Shown: positions 9,466 through 20,945 of the stretch, piece by piece
Layout: every line of letters starts with the position of its first letter
Position numbering within the stretch: position 1 is the stretch's first letter
Source of the DNA: Caulobacter rhizosphaerae
GTDB lineage: Bacteria; Pseudomonadota; Alphaproteobacteria; Caulobacterales; Caulobacteraceae
Assembly: GCF_010977555.1 (NCBI RefSeq)
Contig: NZ_CP048815.1
Coordinates: forward strand, 2,410,501-2,474,500
Reading direction: 5' to 3'
Length of the DNA: 64,000 bases
Program-made: the position numbers and the translations under genes
Notes under the pieces: generated by a model
Database searches by the model: none
What the model was told of the DNA's origin: nothing
What the model saw: only the letters and a program-made list of their open reading frames with translations

Positions 9466-9695
9466 TCGCCGTCTTCGCCCCGCTGTCGTTCGCCAACTGG
9501 CGGCAAAGATGCGGCGGCGCAGGTTTCGACCTTGAAATGCGCCGGTAACGTGGCCGGGCAAGTAAGGCTGTAAGCGACCGCCAGCGCGGCCGCCAGGCGC
9601 GACCGTACGAGCATCCGTTTCGCCATTGTGGCGTTTCGTGCTTCGGACACTGGTAGCGTTCGTCCGTTCTCCACAGCCCTGCGCCTGGGATCTCG

Positions 9696-11015
9696 ATGAC
9701 CGAACCCTACCGACCGATCCGCCCCGTCAGCCGCAAGGCGCAAGTCATCGGCGGCGCGATCGCCCTGGCGGTTCTGGCCGGCGTGGTGTGGCTGGCCTGG
9801 AGCCTGATGCACGCGCCCAAGGGCGCGGACGGCGGCGCCGGCGGCCCGGGCGGCCCCGGCGGCGGGTTCGGCGGCGGACGGCGCGGCGGTCCGGCCAGCA
9901 CCGTTGCGGTCGCCACCGCGACCCAGACCGACCTGCCGGTGGTGATCGAGGCCCTGGGCACGGTCACGCCCGCCGCGACGGTCACCGTCCGGCCGCAGGT
10001 GGCCGGCGTAATCACCCAGGTGCTGTTCAAGGAAGGCCAGATGATCCGCGCCGGCCAGCCGCTGGTGCAGATCGACCCGCGCCAGTTCCAGATGGACCTG
10101 CTGCAGGCGCAGGGCAACCTGACCCGCGACGAGGCCCAGCTGGCCAACGCCCGGGTCACTCTGGCGCGCTACCAGACCCTGCTGGCCCAGGACTCCATCG
10201 CCCGGCAGGACGTCGACACCCAGGCCGCCACGGTCAAGCAACTGCAGGGCACGGTGATGGCCGACAAGGCGGCCGTCGGTACGGCGCGGCTGAACGTCGG
10301 CTATGCGCGGATCGTCGCGCCAGTCAGCGGCCGCGTCGGGCTGCGGGTCGTGGACGTCGGCAACTATATCGGCGCGGGCGACGCCAGCGGCGTGGCCGTG
10401 ATCACCACCGTCTCGCCGATCGATGTCGAGTTCACGGTCCCGCAGGACGACGTGCCGCGGATCGGCGCGCGGGCCAACAGCGGCGCGGCGCTGCCGGTGA
10501 TCGCCCTGGACCGGACCCGGACCACGACTCTGGACACCGGGACCTTCTCGACCCTCGACAACGTCGTCGACGTGGGCACCGGCACGGTCAAGGCCAAGGC
10601 CCGGTTCGCCAACGCCGGCGGAACCCTGTTCCCCAGCCAGTTCGTCAATGTTCGCCTGGAGCTGGACACCATCAAGGACGCGGTGGTGGTGCCGGCCACC
10701 GCCTTGCGCCAGAGCAGCGACGGCGCTTTCGTCTGGGTGCTGGACGCGGATCAGACGGTGCACAAGCGCAAGGTCGTGGCCGGCCCCTCGACCACCGCCC
10801 AGGTGTCGCTGACCAGCGGCCTGAAGGTCGGCGAGAAGGTGATCACCGAAGGCGGCGACCGCCTGCGCGAGGGCGGCAAGGTGCAGCTGCCGGGCCAGGC
10901 CGCCGGCCGGATGGGCCAAGGCAAGGGCAAGGGCCAGTGGGCCGGCAAGCGCGGCGAGGGCGGCCAGGAGCAGGGCGGCGAGCACCGCCGCCACCGTCAG
11001 CAGCAGGCGCAATAG
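9696..11015 (+). CDS. RND efflux periplasmic adaptor (MdtA/HlyD type)
   Basis: A 439-residue membrane-fusion protein that links an inner-membrane RND pump to an outer-membrane channel. Residues about 14-34 form one membrane anchor (IGGAIALAVLAGVVWLAW). A glycine-rich linker follows at about 43-66. Then come the barrel-sandwich/lipoyl half motifs (TVRPQVAGVITQVLFKEGQ and GYARIVAPVSGRVGL), an alpha-hairpin and the beta-barrel. The last 45 residues are an unusual Gly/Gln/Lys/Arg-rich tail. It is the first gene of a four-gene operon and ends 9 bases before the first permease. It most resembles adaptors of two-permease MdtABC/MuxABC systems. Confidence 0.9.
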   Translation: MTEPYRPIRPVSRKAQVIGGAIALAVLAGVVWLAWSLMHAPKGADGGAGGPGGPGGGFGGGRRGGPASTVAVATATQTDLPVVIEALGTVTPAATVTVRPQVAGVITQVLFKEGQMIRAGQPLVQIDPRQFQMDLLQAQGNLTRDEAQLANARVTLARYQTLLAQDSIARQDVDTQAATVKQLQGTVMADKAAVGTARLNVGYARIVAPVSGRVGLRVVDVGNYIGAGDASGVAVITTVSPIDVEFTVPQDDVPRIGARANSGAALPVIALDRTRTTTLDTGTFSTLDNVVDVGTGTVKAKARFANAGGTLFPSQFVNVRLELDTIKDAVVVPATALRQSSDGAFVWVLDADQTVHKRKVVAGPSTTAQVSLTSGLKVGEKVITEGGDRLREGGKVQLPGQAAGRMGQGKGKGQWAGKRGEGGQEQGGEHRRHRQQQAQ

Positions 11016-11024
11016 GCCCGCGCC

Positions 11025-14000
11025 ATGAACCCCTCGCGTCCCTTCATCCAGCGGCCGGTCGCCACGGCGCTGTTCATGGCGGCCATCGTCCTGGCGGGCC
11101 TGGTCGGCTTCCGGCTGCTGCCGCTGTCGGCCCTGCCGCAGGTCGACTATCCCACCATCCAGATCCAGACCCTCTATCCGGGCGCCAGCCCGGAGGTGAT
11201 GAGCCAGACGGTGACCGCGCCGCTGGAGCGTCAATTGGGCGAGATGGCGGGCCTGGCGCGGATGAGCTCGGTCAGCACGGCCGGGGCCTCGATCATCACC
11301 CTGCAGTTCAATCTGGGTGAAAGCCTGGACGTCTCCGAGCAGGAAGTGCAGGCGGCGATCAACGGAGCCAACAGCCTGCTGCCGGCCGACCTGCCGGCTC
11401 CGCCGGTCTACGCCAAGGTCAATCCGGCCGACGCCCCCGTCCTGACCCTGGCGGTGACCTCCGACACCCTGCCGCTGACCGAGGTGCAGAACCTGGTCAA
11501 CACCCGCCTGGCCCAGAAGATCAGCCAGGTGTCGGGCGTGGGCCTGGTCACCCTCAGCGGCGGCCAGCGCCCGGCCATCCGCATCCAGGCCGACACCCAG
11601 GCCATGGCGTCGTACGGCGTCACCCTGGCCAATGTGCAGAGCGCGATCAGCAACGCCAACGCCAACAGCGCCAAGGGCAGCTTCGACGGGCCGACCCGCG
11701 CCTATACGATCAACGCCAACGACCAGCTGCTGACCGTCGACGACTATTCGAACCTGATCGTCACCTACAAGAACGGAGCCCCCATCCGCCTGCGCGACAT
11801 CGCTCAAGTGGTGCAGAGCGCCGAGAACACCCGCTTGGGGGCCTGGGCCAACGAGACCCCGGCGATCATCGTCAACGTCCAGCGCCAGCCCGGCGCCAAC
11901 GTCATCCAGACCGTCGACGCCATCAAGGCCAAGCTGCCGGAGCTGGAGGCGGGCCTGCCGGCCACGCTGGAGGTCAAGGTGCTGGCCGACCGCACCACCG
12001 GCATCCGCGGCTCGGTCCACCATGTGGAGATGGAGCTGCTGCTGGCCGTGGTGATGGTCGTGGTGGTGATCTTCTTCTTCCTGCACAGCCTGCGCGCCAC
12101 CCTGATCGCCGGCCTGGCCGTGCCGATCTCGCTGATCGGCTCGTGCGGGGTGATGTACCTGATGGGCTTCAGCCTCAACAATCTCAGCCTGATGGCCCTG
12201 ACCATCGCGACCGGCTTCGTGGTCGACGACGCCATCGTGATGATCGAGAACATCAGCCGGCACCTGGAAAAGGGCGTCAAGCCGATGGCGGCGGCCCTGC
12301 AAGGCGCGCGCGAGATCGGCTTCACGATCATCTCGCTGACCGTGTCGCTGATCGCCGTGCTGATCCCGCTGCTGTTCATGGGCGACGTGGTCGGGCGGCT
12401 GTTCCGGGAATTCGCCATCACCCTGGCGATCACCATCCTGATCTCGGCCGTGGTGTCGCTGACCCTGACGCCGATGCTGTCGGCCCGCTGGCTGAAGCCG
12501 CAGGGCGAGGGCGAGGGCCACGAACGCCCGGGCCGCATCGCCCGCAAGTCGCAGGCGGTGTTCGAGCGGGTCGAGCACCACTACGAGCGCGGCCTGAACT
12601 GGGTGCTGGAGCGCCAGACGGCGACCCTGGTCGTGGCCGTGGCGACCTTCGCCCTGACCGTCTTCCTGTACCTGATCATCCCCAAGGGGCTGTTCCCGAC
12701 CCAGGACACCGGCCAGTTGCAGGCTCGCACCGAGGTCGAGCAGTCGGTGTCGTACGACCGCATGGCCGGCCTGCAGCAGCAGGCGGCCAGGGCCATACTC
12801 GACGATCCGGCGGTGGAGAGCCTCAGCTCGTTCATCGGCGTCGACGGCGCCAATAATTCGATGCTGCACACCGGCCAGATGCTGATCAACCTGAAGGCCG
12901 ACCGCGGCGGCTCGCAGGAGAAGATCATGCAGCGGCTGCGCGACCGCGTGGCCGCCGTGCCGGGCGTGCATCTCTACCTGCAGCCCACCCAGGACCTGAC
13001 CATCGACGCCGAGACCGGCCCGACCCTCTATCGCCTGTCGCTGGAAGGCGCCGACACCGCCACGGTCAAGGAATGGGCCGGCAAGCTGGCCGAGCGCCTG
13101 GCCAGCGTGAAGTCGGTGCGCAACGTCTATAGCGACGCCGACGCTACGGGGGCGGCCGCCTATGTCGACATCGACCGCGACACCGCCGCGCGTCTTTCCA
13201 TCACGGCGTCGGACATTGACGATGCGCTGTACAGCGCGTTCGGCCAACGGATCGTCTCGACGATCTTCACCGAGACCAACCAGTACCGGGTGATCCTGGA
13301 AGCCAAGCCCGGCCTGCTGACCGCGCCGGAATCGCTGGGCCTGCTGAACCTGAAGACCGGCGGCGGCCAGCCCACGCCGCTGTCGGCGATCTCGACCATC
13401 AAGGAGCAGACCGCCCCGCTGCAGGTGACCCACGTCTCGCAGTTCCCGGCCACGACGATTGGCTTCGACACCGCCCCGGGCGTCTCGCTGGGCAAGGCGG
13501 TCGACGACATCCGCGCGGCGATGAAGGACATCGGCATGCCGACGGCGGTCACCCATACCTTCCTGGGTGCGGCGGGAGCCTATGAGAACTCGCTGAGCAA
13601 CCAGCTGTGGCTGATCCTGGCGGCGGTGGTCTGCGTCTACATCGTGCTGGGCGTGCTCTACGAGAGCTACATCCACCCGCTGACCATCCTGTCGACCCTG
13701 CCGTCGGCCGGGGTCGGGGCGCTGCTGGCCTTGTGGATCACCGGCAACGACCTGGGGGTGATCGGGATCATCGGCATCATCCTGCTGATCGGCATCGTCA
13801 AGAAGAACGCGATCATGATGATCGACTTCGCCATCGACGCACAGCGCAACGAGGGCAAGAGCCCCCGCGACGCCATCTTCCAGGCCGCCATCCTGCGCTT
13901 CCGCCCGATCCTGATGACCACCCTGGCGGCCCTGTTCGCGGCCATCCCGCTGATGCTGAGCTTCGGCGAGGGCGGCGAGCTGCGCCGGCCGCTGGGCATC

Positions 14001-14174
14001 GCCATCTTCGGCGGGCTGCTGGTCAGCCAGCTGCTGACCATGTTCACCACCCCGGTGATCTACCTGGCCTTCGACCGTTTGGCCCCCGCTGACCGGGGCA
14101 TGCGCCGCGAGCCTGACGACCATGTGCCGCCGGATAGGATCGATCCCGAGCCCGTCCCGGGGGCGCCCTCGTGA
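11025..14174 (+). CDS. RND efflux permease, first of a pair (MdtB/MuxB-like)
   Basis: A 1049-residue proton-driven RND pump of the hydrophobe/amphiphile efflux family, with twelve expected transmembrane helices and two large periplasmic loops. The start [18 protein letters not shown] is typical, and the paired aspartates of the fourth helix are seen in [13 protein letters not shown]. Two such permeases in a row with one adaptor is the MdtABC/MuxABC pattern, where the pumps form a mixed trimer. Substrates of such systems include bile salts, novobiocin and other hydrophobic compounds. The specificity here is unknown. It overlaps the next permease gene by 4 bases (GTGA). Confidence 0.92.
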   Translation: MNPSRPFIQRPVATALFMAAIVLAGLVGFRLLPLSALPQVDYPTIQIQTLYPGASPEVMSQTVTAPLERQLGEMAGLARMSSVSTAGASIITLQFNLGESLDVSEQEVQAAINGANSLLPADLPAPPVYAKVNPADAPVLTLAVTSDTLPLTEVQNLVNTRLAQKISQVSGVGLVTLSGGQRPAIRIQADTQAMASYGVTLANVQSAISNANANSAKGSFDGPTRAYTINANDQLLTVDDYSNLIVTYKNGAPIRLRDIAQVVQSAENTRLGAWANETPAIIVNVQRQPGANVIQTVDAIKAKLPELEAGLPATLEVKVLADRTTGIRGSVHHVEMELLLAVVMVVVVIFFFLHSLRATLIAGLAVPISLIGSCGVMYLMGFSLNNLSLMALTIATGFVVDDAIVMIENISRHLEKGVKPMAAALQGAREIGFTIISLTVSLIAVLIPLLFMGDVVGRLFREFAITLAITILISAVVSLTLTPMLSARWLKPQGEGEGHERPGRIARKSQAVFERVEHHYERGLNWVLERQTATLVVAVATFALTVFLYLIIPKGLFPTQDTGQLQARTEVEQSVSYDRMAGLQQQAARAILDDPAVESLSSFIGVDGANNSMLHTGQMLINLKADRGGSQEKIMQRLRDRVAAVPGVHLYLQPTQDLTIDAETGPTLYRLSLEGADTATVKEWAGKLAERLASVKSVRNVYSDADATGAAAYVDIDRDTAARLSITASDIDDALYSAFGQRIVSTIFTETNQYRVILEAKPGLLTAPESLGLLNLKTGGGQPTPLSAISTIKEQTAPLQVTHVSQFPATTIGFDTAPGVSLGKAVDDIRAAMKDIGMPTAVTHTFLGAAGAYENSLSNQLWLILAAVVCVYIVLGVLYESYIHPLTILSTLPSAGVGALLALWITGNDLGVIGIIGIILLIGIVKKNAIMMIDFAIDAQRNEGKSPRDAIFQAAILRFRPILMTTLAALFAAIPLMLSFGEGGELRRPLGIAIFGGLLVSQLLTMFTTPVIYLAFDRLAPADRGMRREPDDHVPPDRIDPEPVPGAPS

Positions 14175-17100
14175 ACCTGTCGGCGCCCTTCATCAGGCGG
14201 CCGGTGGCCACGGTCCTGCTGACCATCGGCCTGGCCCTGGCCGGCATCGCGGCCTTCTTCGTGCTGCCGGTTTCGCCCCTGCCGCAGGTGGACTATCCGA
14301 CCATCTCGGTCTCGGCCAACCTGTCTGGGGCCAGCCCCGAGACCATGGCCTCCAGCGTCGCCACCCCGCTGGAGCGACGGCTGGGCGTGATCCCCGGCGT
14401 CACCGAGATGACCTCGCAGAGCAACACCGGCTCGGCCCGCGTGACCCTGCAGTTCGACCTCAACCGCAACATCGACGGCGCGGCCCGCGAGGTGCAGGCC
14501 GCGATCAACGCCGCCCGCTCGGACCTGCCGGCCACGCTGCGCAGCAATCCCAGCTACCGCAAGCAGAACCCCTCCGACGCCCCGGTGATTATCCTGGCCC
14601 TGACCAGCGAGACCAAGACCCCGGGCCAGATCTATGATGCGGTGTCCAACATCGTGGCCCAACGCCTGTCGCAGGTGACCGGGGTGGGCGACGTGGAGAT
14701 CGGCGGCGGTTCGCTGCCGGCCGTTCGCGTCTCGGCCAACCCGTTCCTGCTCAACAAGTACGGCATCTCGCTGGAGGACGTCCGCGCCGCGGTCCAGTCG
14801 GCCAACGCCAACCGACCCAAGGGCCAGGTCGAAGGAGCGGGGCGGCGGTTCCAGGTCTATACCAGCCCGGGCGGACGCAAGGCGGCCGACTATGCCGGCC
14901 TGGTCGTGGCCTGGCGCGGCGACGCGCCGGTGCGGCTCAAGGACGTGGCCGACGTCACCGACAGCGTCGCCGACACCCGGACCCTGGGCCTGTTCAACGG
15001 CAAGCCGGCGATCATCATCCTGGTCACCCGCCAGCCGGGCGCCAACATCATCCAGACGGTCGACAGCGTCCGCGCCACCCTGCCGGAACTGCGCGCCCAG
15101 CTGCCCGGCGACATCAACGTGGCGGTGGCCAGCGACAGCACCAACTCGATCCGCGCCTCGCTGCACGAGATCGAGGTCACCCTGCTGATCTCGATCGTAC
15201 TGGTGGTGCTGGTGGTCAGCGCCTTCCTGCGCAGCGCCCGGGCCACCTTAATCCCGGCGGCGGCGACCATCGTCTCGCTGCTGGGCACGTTCGGGGTGAT
15301 GTACCTGCTGGGGTTCTCGCTGAACAACCTTTCCCTGATGGCCATCACCGTGGCGACCGGCTTCGTGGTCGACGACGCCATCGTGGTGCTGGAGAACACC
15401 GCCCGCCATATCGAAAAAGGTATGGACCGCTTCCAGGCCGCCCTGCTGGGCGCGCGCGAGGTGGGGTTCACGGTGCTGTCGATCAGCATCTCTCTGGTCG
15501 CGGTGTTCATCCCGCTGCTGTTCATGGGCGGCCAGGTGGGGCGGCTGTTCCGCGAGTTCGCCGTCACCCTGTCGGCGGCGGTGATGATCTCGCTGGTCAT
15601 TTCGCTGACCACCACCCCGATGATGTGCGCCTACCTGCTGCGGCCGCCGAAGGAGGGCAAGAAGGAGGGACGGGTCGCCCGCGCGTTCGAGGCCGGCTTC
15701 AACCGTGTCCACCGCGCCTACGAGTACAGCCTGGACTGGGCGCTGGCCGCCAAGCCCGTGGTGCTGCTGATCCTGGTGGTGGTGATCGCCATGACCGCCT
15801 GGCTCTATGTCGCCGTGCCCAAGGGCTTCTTCCCCCAGCAGGACAGCGGCCAGATCCAGGCCGGGCTGCGCGCCGACCAGAGCGTGTCGTTCCACGTCAT
15901 GCAGGCCAAGCTGCGCCAGGTGGTCGACATTATCCGCAAGGACCCGGCCGTCGACACGGTGGTCGGCTTCACCGGCGGCGCCCGGGCCGGCGGCGGCTTC
16001 ATGTTCGTCAACCTCAAGCCGCTGGGCGACGGGGTAGGCGACCGCAAGGAGAAAGGCTCGGCGGTGATCAACCGCCTGCGACCGCAGCTGCAAAGGGTCA
16101 CCGGGATCAGCGTTTTCCTTAACCCCGTCCAGGACGTGCGGATGGGCGGGCGGCAGAGCAACTCGACCTACCAGTACACCCTGACCAGCGACTCCAGCGA
16201 CGCGCTGAAGGCCTGGGCGCCCAAGCTGGCCGAGGCGATGAAGGCCCGGTCCGACGTGATGACCGACGTCGACAGCGACCAGTCCGAGAACGGGGTCGAG
16301 ACCTTCGTCACCATCGACCGCGACAGCGCCTCGCGCATGGGCGTCACGCCCCGTGCGGTCGACAACGCGCTCTACGACGCCTTCGGCCAGCGCCAGGTCG
16401 CCACGATCTACGAGGACATCAACCAGTACGCCGTGATCCTGGAATGGGACCGCCGGTTCTCGCGAGGGCCGGAGGCGCTGAACGACGTCTATGTGCCGAC
16501 CAATCCCAGCGGTGCGGCGACGACCTCGACCAGCGGCGCGGCGGTCAATCCGGCCCTGCGCGACGCCTCGACCGGCGCCGCCCTGAACACCGCCTTGACG
16601 CCCATGACCCCGCTGACCGCGATCTCCAGCGTCGCCCAGGCCGCCACCCCGACCTCGATCAACCACCAGAACGGCGAGCTGGCCACGACGATCTCGTTCA
16701 ACCTGGCCGACGGCGTCTCGCTCAGCAACGCCCAGGCCGCCATCAAGCAGGCCGAGGCCGACATCGCCCTGCCGACCAATGTCCGCGGCAGCTTCCAGGG
16801 CAGCGCCCGCAGCGCCCAGGACCAGAACAAGCAGCAGCCGTTCCTGGTGGCCGCCGCCATCGTGGCGATCTACATCGTGCTGGGCATCCTCTACGAGAGC
16901 TACGTCCACCCGCTGACCGTGCTGTCGACCCTGCCGGCGGCCGGGGTGGGGGCGATGCTGGCCCTGCTGGTCTTCAAGATGGAGTTCTCGGTGATCGCCC
17001 TGATCGGGGTGTTCCTGCTGCTGGGCATCGTCAAGAAGAACGCCATCCTGATCATCGACTTCGCCCTGGAGGCCCAGCGGTCGCGCGGGCTGACAGCCCT

Positions 17101-17377
17101 GGAGGCGGTGCGCGAGGCCAGCCTGCTGCGCTTCCGGCCAATCCTGATGACCACCCTGGCCGCCGCCCTGGGCGCCTTGCCGCTGGCCATCGGCTTCGGC
17201 GAGGGGGCCGAGCTGCGCCGGCCGCTGGGGATCACCATCATCGGCGGCCTGATCGCCAGCCAGCTGCTGACCCTGATCACCACCCCGGTGGTCTATGTCT
17301 ATCTCGACCGCCTGCGGGGCAAGGCGCGCGACGAGCGCTACCTGGCCCACATGCCCTCCGCGCCGGAGCCTGTCTGA
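14171..17377 (+). CDS. RND efflux permease, second of a pair (MdtC/MuxC-like)
   Basis: A 1068-residue paralogue of the preceding permease. It begins [20 protein letters not shown] and again keeps the two helix-4 aspartates in [14 protein letters not shown] Ser/Thr/Ala-rich insertion around residues 775-805 in the second periplasmic loop is absent from the first copy, which suggests the two differ in the pore domain. The start is the GTG at 14171 overlapping the previous stop, and the last base of its stop is the first base of the next ATG. Translational coupling would keep the two permeases in balance. Confidence 0.92.
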   Translation: MNLSAPFIRRPVATVLLTIGLALAGIAAFFVLPVSPLPQVDYPTISVSANLSGASPETMASSVATPLERRLGVIPGVTEMTSQSNTGSARVTLQFDLNRNIDGAAREVQAAINAARSDLPATLRSNPSYRKQNPSDAPVIILALTSETKTPGQIYDAVSNIVAQRLSQVTGVGDVEIGGGSLPAVRVSANPFLLNKYGISLEDVRAAVQSANANRPKGQVEGAGRRFQVYTSPGGRKAADYAGLVVAWRGDAPVRLKDVADVTDSVADTRTLGLFNGKPAIIILVTRQPGANIIQTVDSVRATLPELRAQLPGDINVAVASDSTNSIRASLHEIEVTLLISIVLVVLVVSAFLRSARATLIPAAATIVSLLGTFGVMYLLGFSLNNLSLMAITVATGFVVDDAIVVLENTARHIEKGMDRFQAALLGAREVGFTVLSISISLVAVFIPLLFMGGQVGRLFREFAVTLSAAVMISLVISLTTTPMMCAYLLRPPKEGKKEGRVARAFEAGFNRVHRAYEYSLDWALAAKPVVLLILVVVIAMTAWLYVAVPKGFFPQQDSGQIQAGLRADQSVSFHVMQAKLRQVVDIIRKDPAVDTVVGFTGGARAGGGFMFVNLKPLGDGVGDRKEKGSAVINRLRPQLQRVTGISVFLNPVQDVRMGGRQSNSTYQYTLTSDSSDALKAWAPKLAEAMKARSDVMTDVDSDQSENGVETFVTIDRDSASRMGVTPRAVDNALYDAFGQRQVATIYEDINQYAVILEWDRRFSRGPEALNDVYVPTNPSGAATTSTSGAAVNPALRDASTGAALNTALTPMTPLTAISSVAQAATPTSINHQNGELATTISFNLADGVSLSNAQAAIKQAEADIALPTNVRGSFQGSARSAQDQNKQQPFLVAAAIVAIYIVLGILYESYVHPLTVLSTLPAAGVGAMLALLVFKMEFSVIALIGVFLLLGIVKKNAILIIDFALEAQRSRGLTALEAVREASLLRFRPILMTTLAAALGALPLAIGFGEGAELRRPLGITIIGGLIASQLLTLITTPVVYVYLDRLRGKARDERYLAHMPSAPEPV

Positions 17378-18804
17378 TGCCCGCCCTCAAGTCCCTCGCG
17401 CTCGCCGGTTCCGCGCTGATCCTGCTGTCGGCCTGCACGGTCGGACCGGCCTATCAGCGGCCCGACGTCACCGCCTCGGCCGCCGCCCTGCCGGCGACCT
17501 ACAAGGCCCTGGACGGCTGGAAGCTCGCCACCCCCGGCGACCTGATCGATCGCGGCGACTGGTGGACCCTGCTGGGCGACTCCCAGCTGGACGCCCTGGT
17601 CGCCAAGGTCAACGTCTCCAACCAGACCATCGCCGCGGCCGAGGCCAGCTATCGCCAGGCCCGGGCCCTGGTGCGCGAGCAGCGGGCCAGCCTGTTCCCG
17701 ACCATCGACCTGTCGGGTTCGGCGACCAGGTCCGGCGGTTCCGGCTCGACCCCTTCGAGCTCTGGCGGTTCGAGCCGCGGCCAGCGCTACCAGGCCGGGA
17801 TCGGCGCCAGCTGGGAGCCGGACCTGTGGGGCCGCATCCGCCAGGGGATCAACGGCGCCAAGGCCTCGGAACAGGCCAGCGCCGCCGACCTGGCCGGCGC
17901 CCGCCTGTCGATGCAGGGCGAGCTGGCCGTCAACTATCTGGGCCTGCGCCAGGCCGACGCCGAGATCGACCTGGTGACCAGAACGGTCGACGGCTACCAG
18001 CGCAGCCTGCAGATCACCCAGAACCGCTACGCCGCGGCCATCGCGCCGAAGTCCGACGTGCTGCAGGCCACCACCCAGCTGGCCGGCGCCCAGGCCGACC
18101 TGGAGAGCCTGCGCCAGACCCGGGCGACCTACGAGAACGCCATCGCCACTTTGGTGGGCGAGCCCGCCAGCGGCTTTCGCCTGGCCGCCGATCCGGCCTG
18201 GAGCGCCCGCGTGCCCGAGATCCCGGCCGGCGTTCCTTCCACCCTGCTGGAGCGCCGGCCGGACATCGCCGCGGCCGAGCGCCGGGTCGCCGCCGCCAAC
18301 GCCGACATCGGCGTGGCCCGGGCCGCGTTCTTCCCGACCATCGGCCTCAGCGCTAACGGCGCGACCAGCGGCTCGGCCTTGGGCGACCTGTTCTCGGCCT
18401 CGGCCAACACCTGGTCGCTGGGTCTGACCGCCGCCCAGACCCTGTTCGACGCCGGCGCGCGCAAGGCGCGGGTGGAGCAGGCGAGGGCGTCCTACGACGC
18501 TTCGGTCGCCGATTATCGCCAGACCGCCCTGGCCGCCTTCGAGGATGTGGAAAACCAATTGACCGCCGCCCAGGTGCTGGAGCGCCGCTACGCCCTGTTG
18601 AAGACCAGTTCCGACGCCGCGGACCAGACCGAGCAGATGTTGCTCAACCAGTACAAGGCCGGGCAGGTGGCCTACACCGACGTGGTGACGGCCCAGGCTT
18701 CGGCCCTGTCGGCGCGGCGGGCGCTGCTCACCGCCGCCGTGGCCCGGCAGACCACGGCCGTGGCCCTGATCCAGGCGCTGGGCGGAGGATGGAAGCCCGC
18801 CTAG
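17377..18804 (+). CDS. Outer-membrane efflux lipoprotein, NodT/OprM family
   Basis: A 475-residue TolC-like channel protein. The N-terminal signal ends in a lipobox, LILLSACTVGPAYQRP, so the mature protein should be lipidated at Cys20. Two repeats of the outer-membrane efflux domain follow; the second has the typical LLERRPDIAAAERRVAAAN. The start at 17377 overlaps the upstream stop by one base and gives the signal peptide directly. It completes the tripartite pump with the adaptor and permeases. The 110 bases after it hold no clear U-tailed terminator. Confidence 0.92.
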   Translation: MPALKSLALAGSALILLSACTVGPAYQRPDVTASAAALPATYKALDGWKLATPGDLIDRGDWWTLLGDSQLDALVAKVNVSNQTIAAAEASYRQARALVREQRASLFPTIDLSGSATRSGGSGSTPSSSGGSSRGQRYQAGIGASWEPDLWGRIRQGINGAKASEQASAADLAGARLSMQGELAVNYLGLRQADAEIDLVTRTVDGYQRSLQITQNRYAAAIAPKSDVLQATTQLAGAQADLESLRQTRATYENAIATLVGEPASGFRLAADPAWSARVPEIPAGVPSTLLERRPDIAAAERRVAAANADIGVARAAFFPTIGLSANGATSGSALGDLFSASANTWSLGLTAAQTLFDAGARKARVEQARASYDASVADYRQTALAAFEDVENQLTAAQVLERRYALLKTSSDAADQTEQMLLNQYKAGQVAYTDVVTAQASALSARRALLTAAVARQTTAVALIQALGGGWKPA

Positions 18805-18965
18805 ACGGCGGGGGCGCGCCTCGCGGCGCCTGTGGCGTCTTGCCTGCTCGTTTGGCGCCGCTATTTCAGGCTAGGCTGTGCAAATACCAGGCTGATTGAG
18901 CAACTCCGACCGCGATGAACCTTCGCCGCTCCCACCCGTCGCCGGACGGCCTTAGGGCGAAGGGC

Positions 18966-19544
18966 ATGCGCGTCCTCGTCATCGATCCCGATCCCGCGCG
19001 CGCCGCCCTCGTGGCCGAGGGGCTCGCCGGCGTGCAGCCGCTGGAGGTGCGTCGGGCGGCCGTGTTCGACGAGCGCGAGGCCGCGGCCTTCGCCCCCGAC
19101 GTGGTGGTGATCGCCGCCGACAGCCCCGACCGCGACACGCTGGAAAGCCTGCGCGAGGCCGGCCAGCACAATCCGCGCCCGGTGGTGATGTTCGTCGACC
19201 GCTCCGAACCCGGCCTGGCCGAGCAGGCCGTGCGGGCCGGGGTGGCGGCCTATGTGGTCGACGGCCTGGCCCCGAGCCGGGTGCGCTCGATCCTGGACGT
19301 GGCCATGAGCCGCTTCGCCCTGACCCAGCAGTTGCACGGCGACCTGGCCAAGGCCAAGGCCGACCTCGAATCGCGCAAGACCGTCGAACGGGCCAAGGGA
19401 CTGTTGATGAAGGAGCGGGGTCTGGACGAGGACGGCGCCTATCGGCTGCTGCGAAAGCTGGCCATGGATCGCGGCAAGCCGATCGGCCAGATCGCCGCCG
19501 ACCTGCTGGCCTTCGCCGGCGTGCTGAAGGGCGACGCCTCGTGA
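18966..19544 (+). CDS. nasT: NasT-type ANTAR antiterminator of nitrate assimilation
   Basis: A 192-residue protein with an N-terminal receiver-like domain (MRVLVIDPDPARAAL) and a C-terminal ANTAR RNA-binding domain (about residues 135-190, VERAKGLLMKERGLDEDGAY). In known systems NasT binds the leader RNA of nitrate genes and prevents termination, and NasS holds it inactive without nitrate. The usual phosphoacceptor Asp is missing: the strand reads DVVVIAADSP where responsive receivers have an Asp two positions before the last Asp. This fits control by NasS rather than by a kinase. ATG 18966 is preferred because the receiver starts there; an in-frame ATG at 18915 would add 17 residues. It overlaps nasS by 4 bases. 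Confidence 0.88.
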   Translation: MRVLVIDPDPARAALVAEGLAGVQPLEVRRAAVFDEREAAAFAPDVVVIAADSPDRDTLESLREAGQHNPRPVVMFVDRSEPGLAEQAVRAGVAAYVVDGLAPSRVRSILDVAMSRFALTQQLHGDLAKAKADLESRKTVERAKGLLMKERGLDEDGAYRLLRKLAMDRGKPIGQIAADLLAFAGVLKGDAS

Positions 19545-20680
19545 GCGGACTGGCCGACCTGACGCTGGGGTTCATCCCCCTGACCGACTGCGCGCCCCTG
19601 GTGGTGGCCAAGGCGCAGGGCTTCTTCGCCGAGGAGGGGCTGGAGGTGGCGCTGAGCCGCGAGGCCTCGTGGGCGACCATCCGCGACAAGGTCGCCGTCG
19701 GAGCGCTGGACGGCGCCCACATGCTGGCCCCCACGGCCCTGGCTCCGGCGGGTCTGGAGGGCGGGTCGATGCTGGCGCCCCTGGCCCTGAATCAGAACGG
19801 CAGCGCCATCACCGTCTCCATCCAGCTGGCCGCGCTGATGGCCGAGGCCGACCCCGGCGCCCTGGCGGCGCCGCTGGTCACCGCCCACGCCCTGGCGGCG
19901 GTGGTCGCGCGCCGGCGGGAGCAGGGCGCCCCGCCACTGACCTTCGCCGTCGTCTTCCCCCATTCGATGCACAACTACTTCCTGCGCTACTGGCTGGCCC
20001 AGGCAGGGATCGATCCCGACCGCGACGTGCGCCTGGTGGTCACGCCGCCGCCGCGCATGGTCGAGCACCTGCGCTCGGGCGAGATCGACGGCTTCTGCGT
20101 CGGCGCGCCCTGGAACGCCGCCGCCGTCGACGAGGGCCTGGGCGAGTCGCTGATCAAGGCCTCGCAGTTCTGGCCAGGCGGCCCGGACAAGGTGTTCGGC
20201 GTCACCGCCGCCTGGGCTGAACGCCATGGCGACGAACTGCGGGCGGCCCTGCGCGCCCTGATCCGCGCCGCGGCCTGGGCCGACGAGCCGGGCAACCATG
20301 CCGAGCTGGTGGCCCTGCTGTCGCGTCCCGACCATGTGGGCGTCGAGCCCGAGATCGTGGCCCGGGCCCTGAAGTCCGAGATCGTCTTCCATCGCAACGC
20401 CGCCGGCCTGCCGCGCCGCGAGCACGCCCTGTGGTTCCTGTCGCAGATGGTGCGCTGGGGGCAGGTGGAGGCCGACCTCGACCTGGCCGCCGTGGCCGAC
20501 CGGGTCTACCGCCCGGACCTGTTCCGCGAGGCGGCGTTGTCGCTGGGACCAGTGCTGGAGCCGGCCCAGGTGTTCGCCGACGCCGCGCCGCCGGCCTCGG
20601 CCCTGTTCGACGGGGCGCGTTTCGACCCTGCCGACGTCCGGGCCTATGCGGCGTCGTTCGCGGTCGGGCGGGCAGGCTAG
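19541..20680 (+). CDS. nasS: NasS-type nitrate/nitrite sensor protein
   Basis: A 379-residue member of the NrtA/CmpA nitrate-binding family without a signal peptide. The protein opens directly into the binding fold (LTLGFIPLTDCAPLVVAKAQ). Transport-associated NrtA proteins are exported, so a cytoplasmic copy fused in translation to nasT marks it as the sensor NasS. In the described systems NasS sequesters NasT and releases it when nitrate or nitrite binds. Other family motifs are GALDGAHMLAPTAL and VVFPHSMHNYFLRYWL. The gene ends 369 bases before the transporter start, and that gap contains the expected RNA target. Confidence 0.88.
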   Translation: MSGLADLTLGFIPLTDCAPLVVAKAQGFFAEEGLEVALSREASWATIRDKVAVGALDGAHMLAPTALAPAGLEGGSMLAPLALNQNGSAITVSIQLAALMAEADPGALAAPLVTAHALAAVVARRREQGAPPLTFAVVFPHSMHNYFLRYWLAQAGIDPDRDVRLVVTPPPRMVEHLRSGEIDGFCVGAPWNAAAVDEGLGESLIKASQFWPGGPDKVFGVTAAWAERHGDELRAALRALIRAAAWADEPGNHAELVALLSRPDHVGVEPEIVARALKSEIVFHRNAAGLPRREHALWFLSQMVRWGQVEADLDLAAVADRVYRPDLFREAALSLGPVLEPAQVFADAAPPASALFDGARFDPADVRAYAASFAVGRAG

Positions 20681-20945
20681 GTTCCGCATCGGAGTATCCA
20701 GGGCCGTTCACCGCCTACGCCCGTCTTCCTCGGAACAAGTCCGTGGATGACGGGCGGGGGCGAGGGCTGCGCCACGGCGGCGAGTCTTTGATCCCGACGC
20801 ATTGAGCTTGTTCGTTTTGCTCATGTTTCAAGCAGCGCCGCCGCCTATTTGCTGAGCAACTGGACGATGCGGTTCGGATCGCGCCGCAACGCAGCATGGC
20901 GCGTGACTCCGTCCGCCTTCCGCGCCTTCACTTGCATCAAGCCTT

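Noticed and set aside
9321..9626. Minus-strand frame beginning MAKRMLVRSRLAAALAVA, like a signal peptide
   Set aside because: No ribosome site, and two thirds of it runs antisense through the PilZ gene. The signal-like start is probably chance.
9321..14123. Very long minus-strand open frame over the RND genes
   Set aside because: It is the mirror of the efflux genes. The translation is Gln/Arg/Asp/Gly-rich without any domain, as expected in high-GC DNA.
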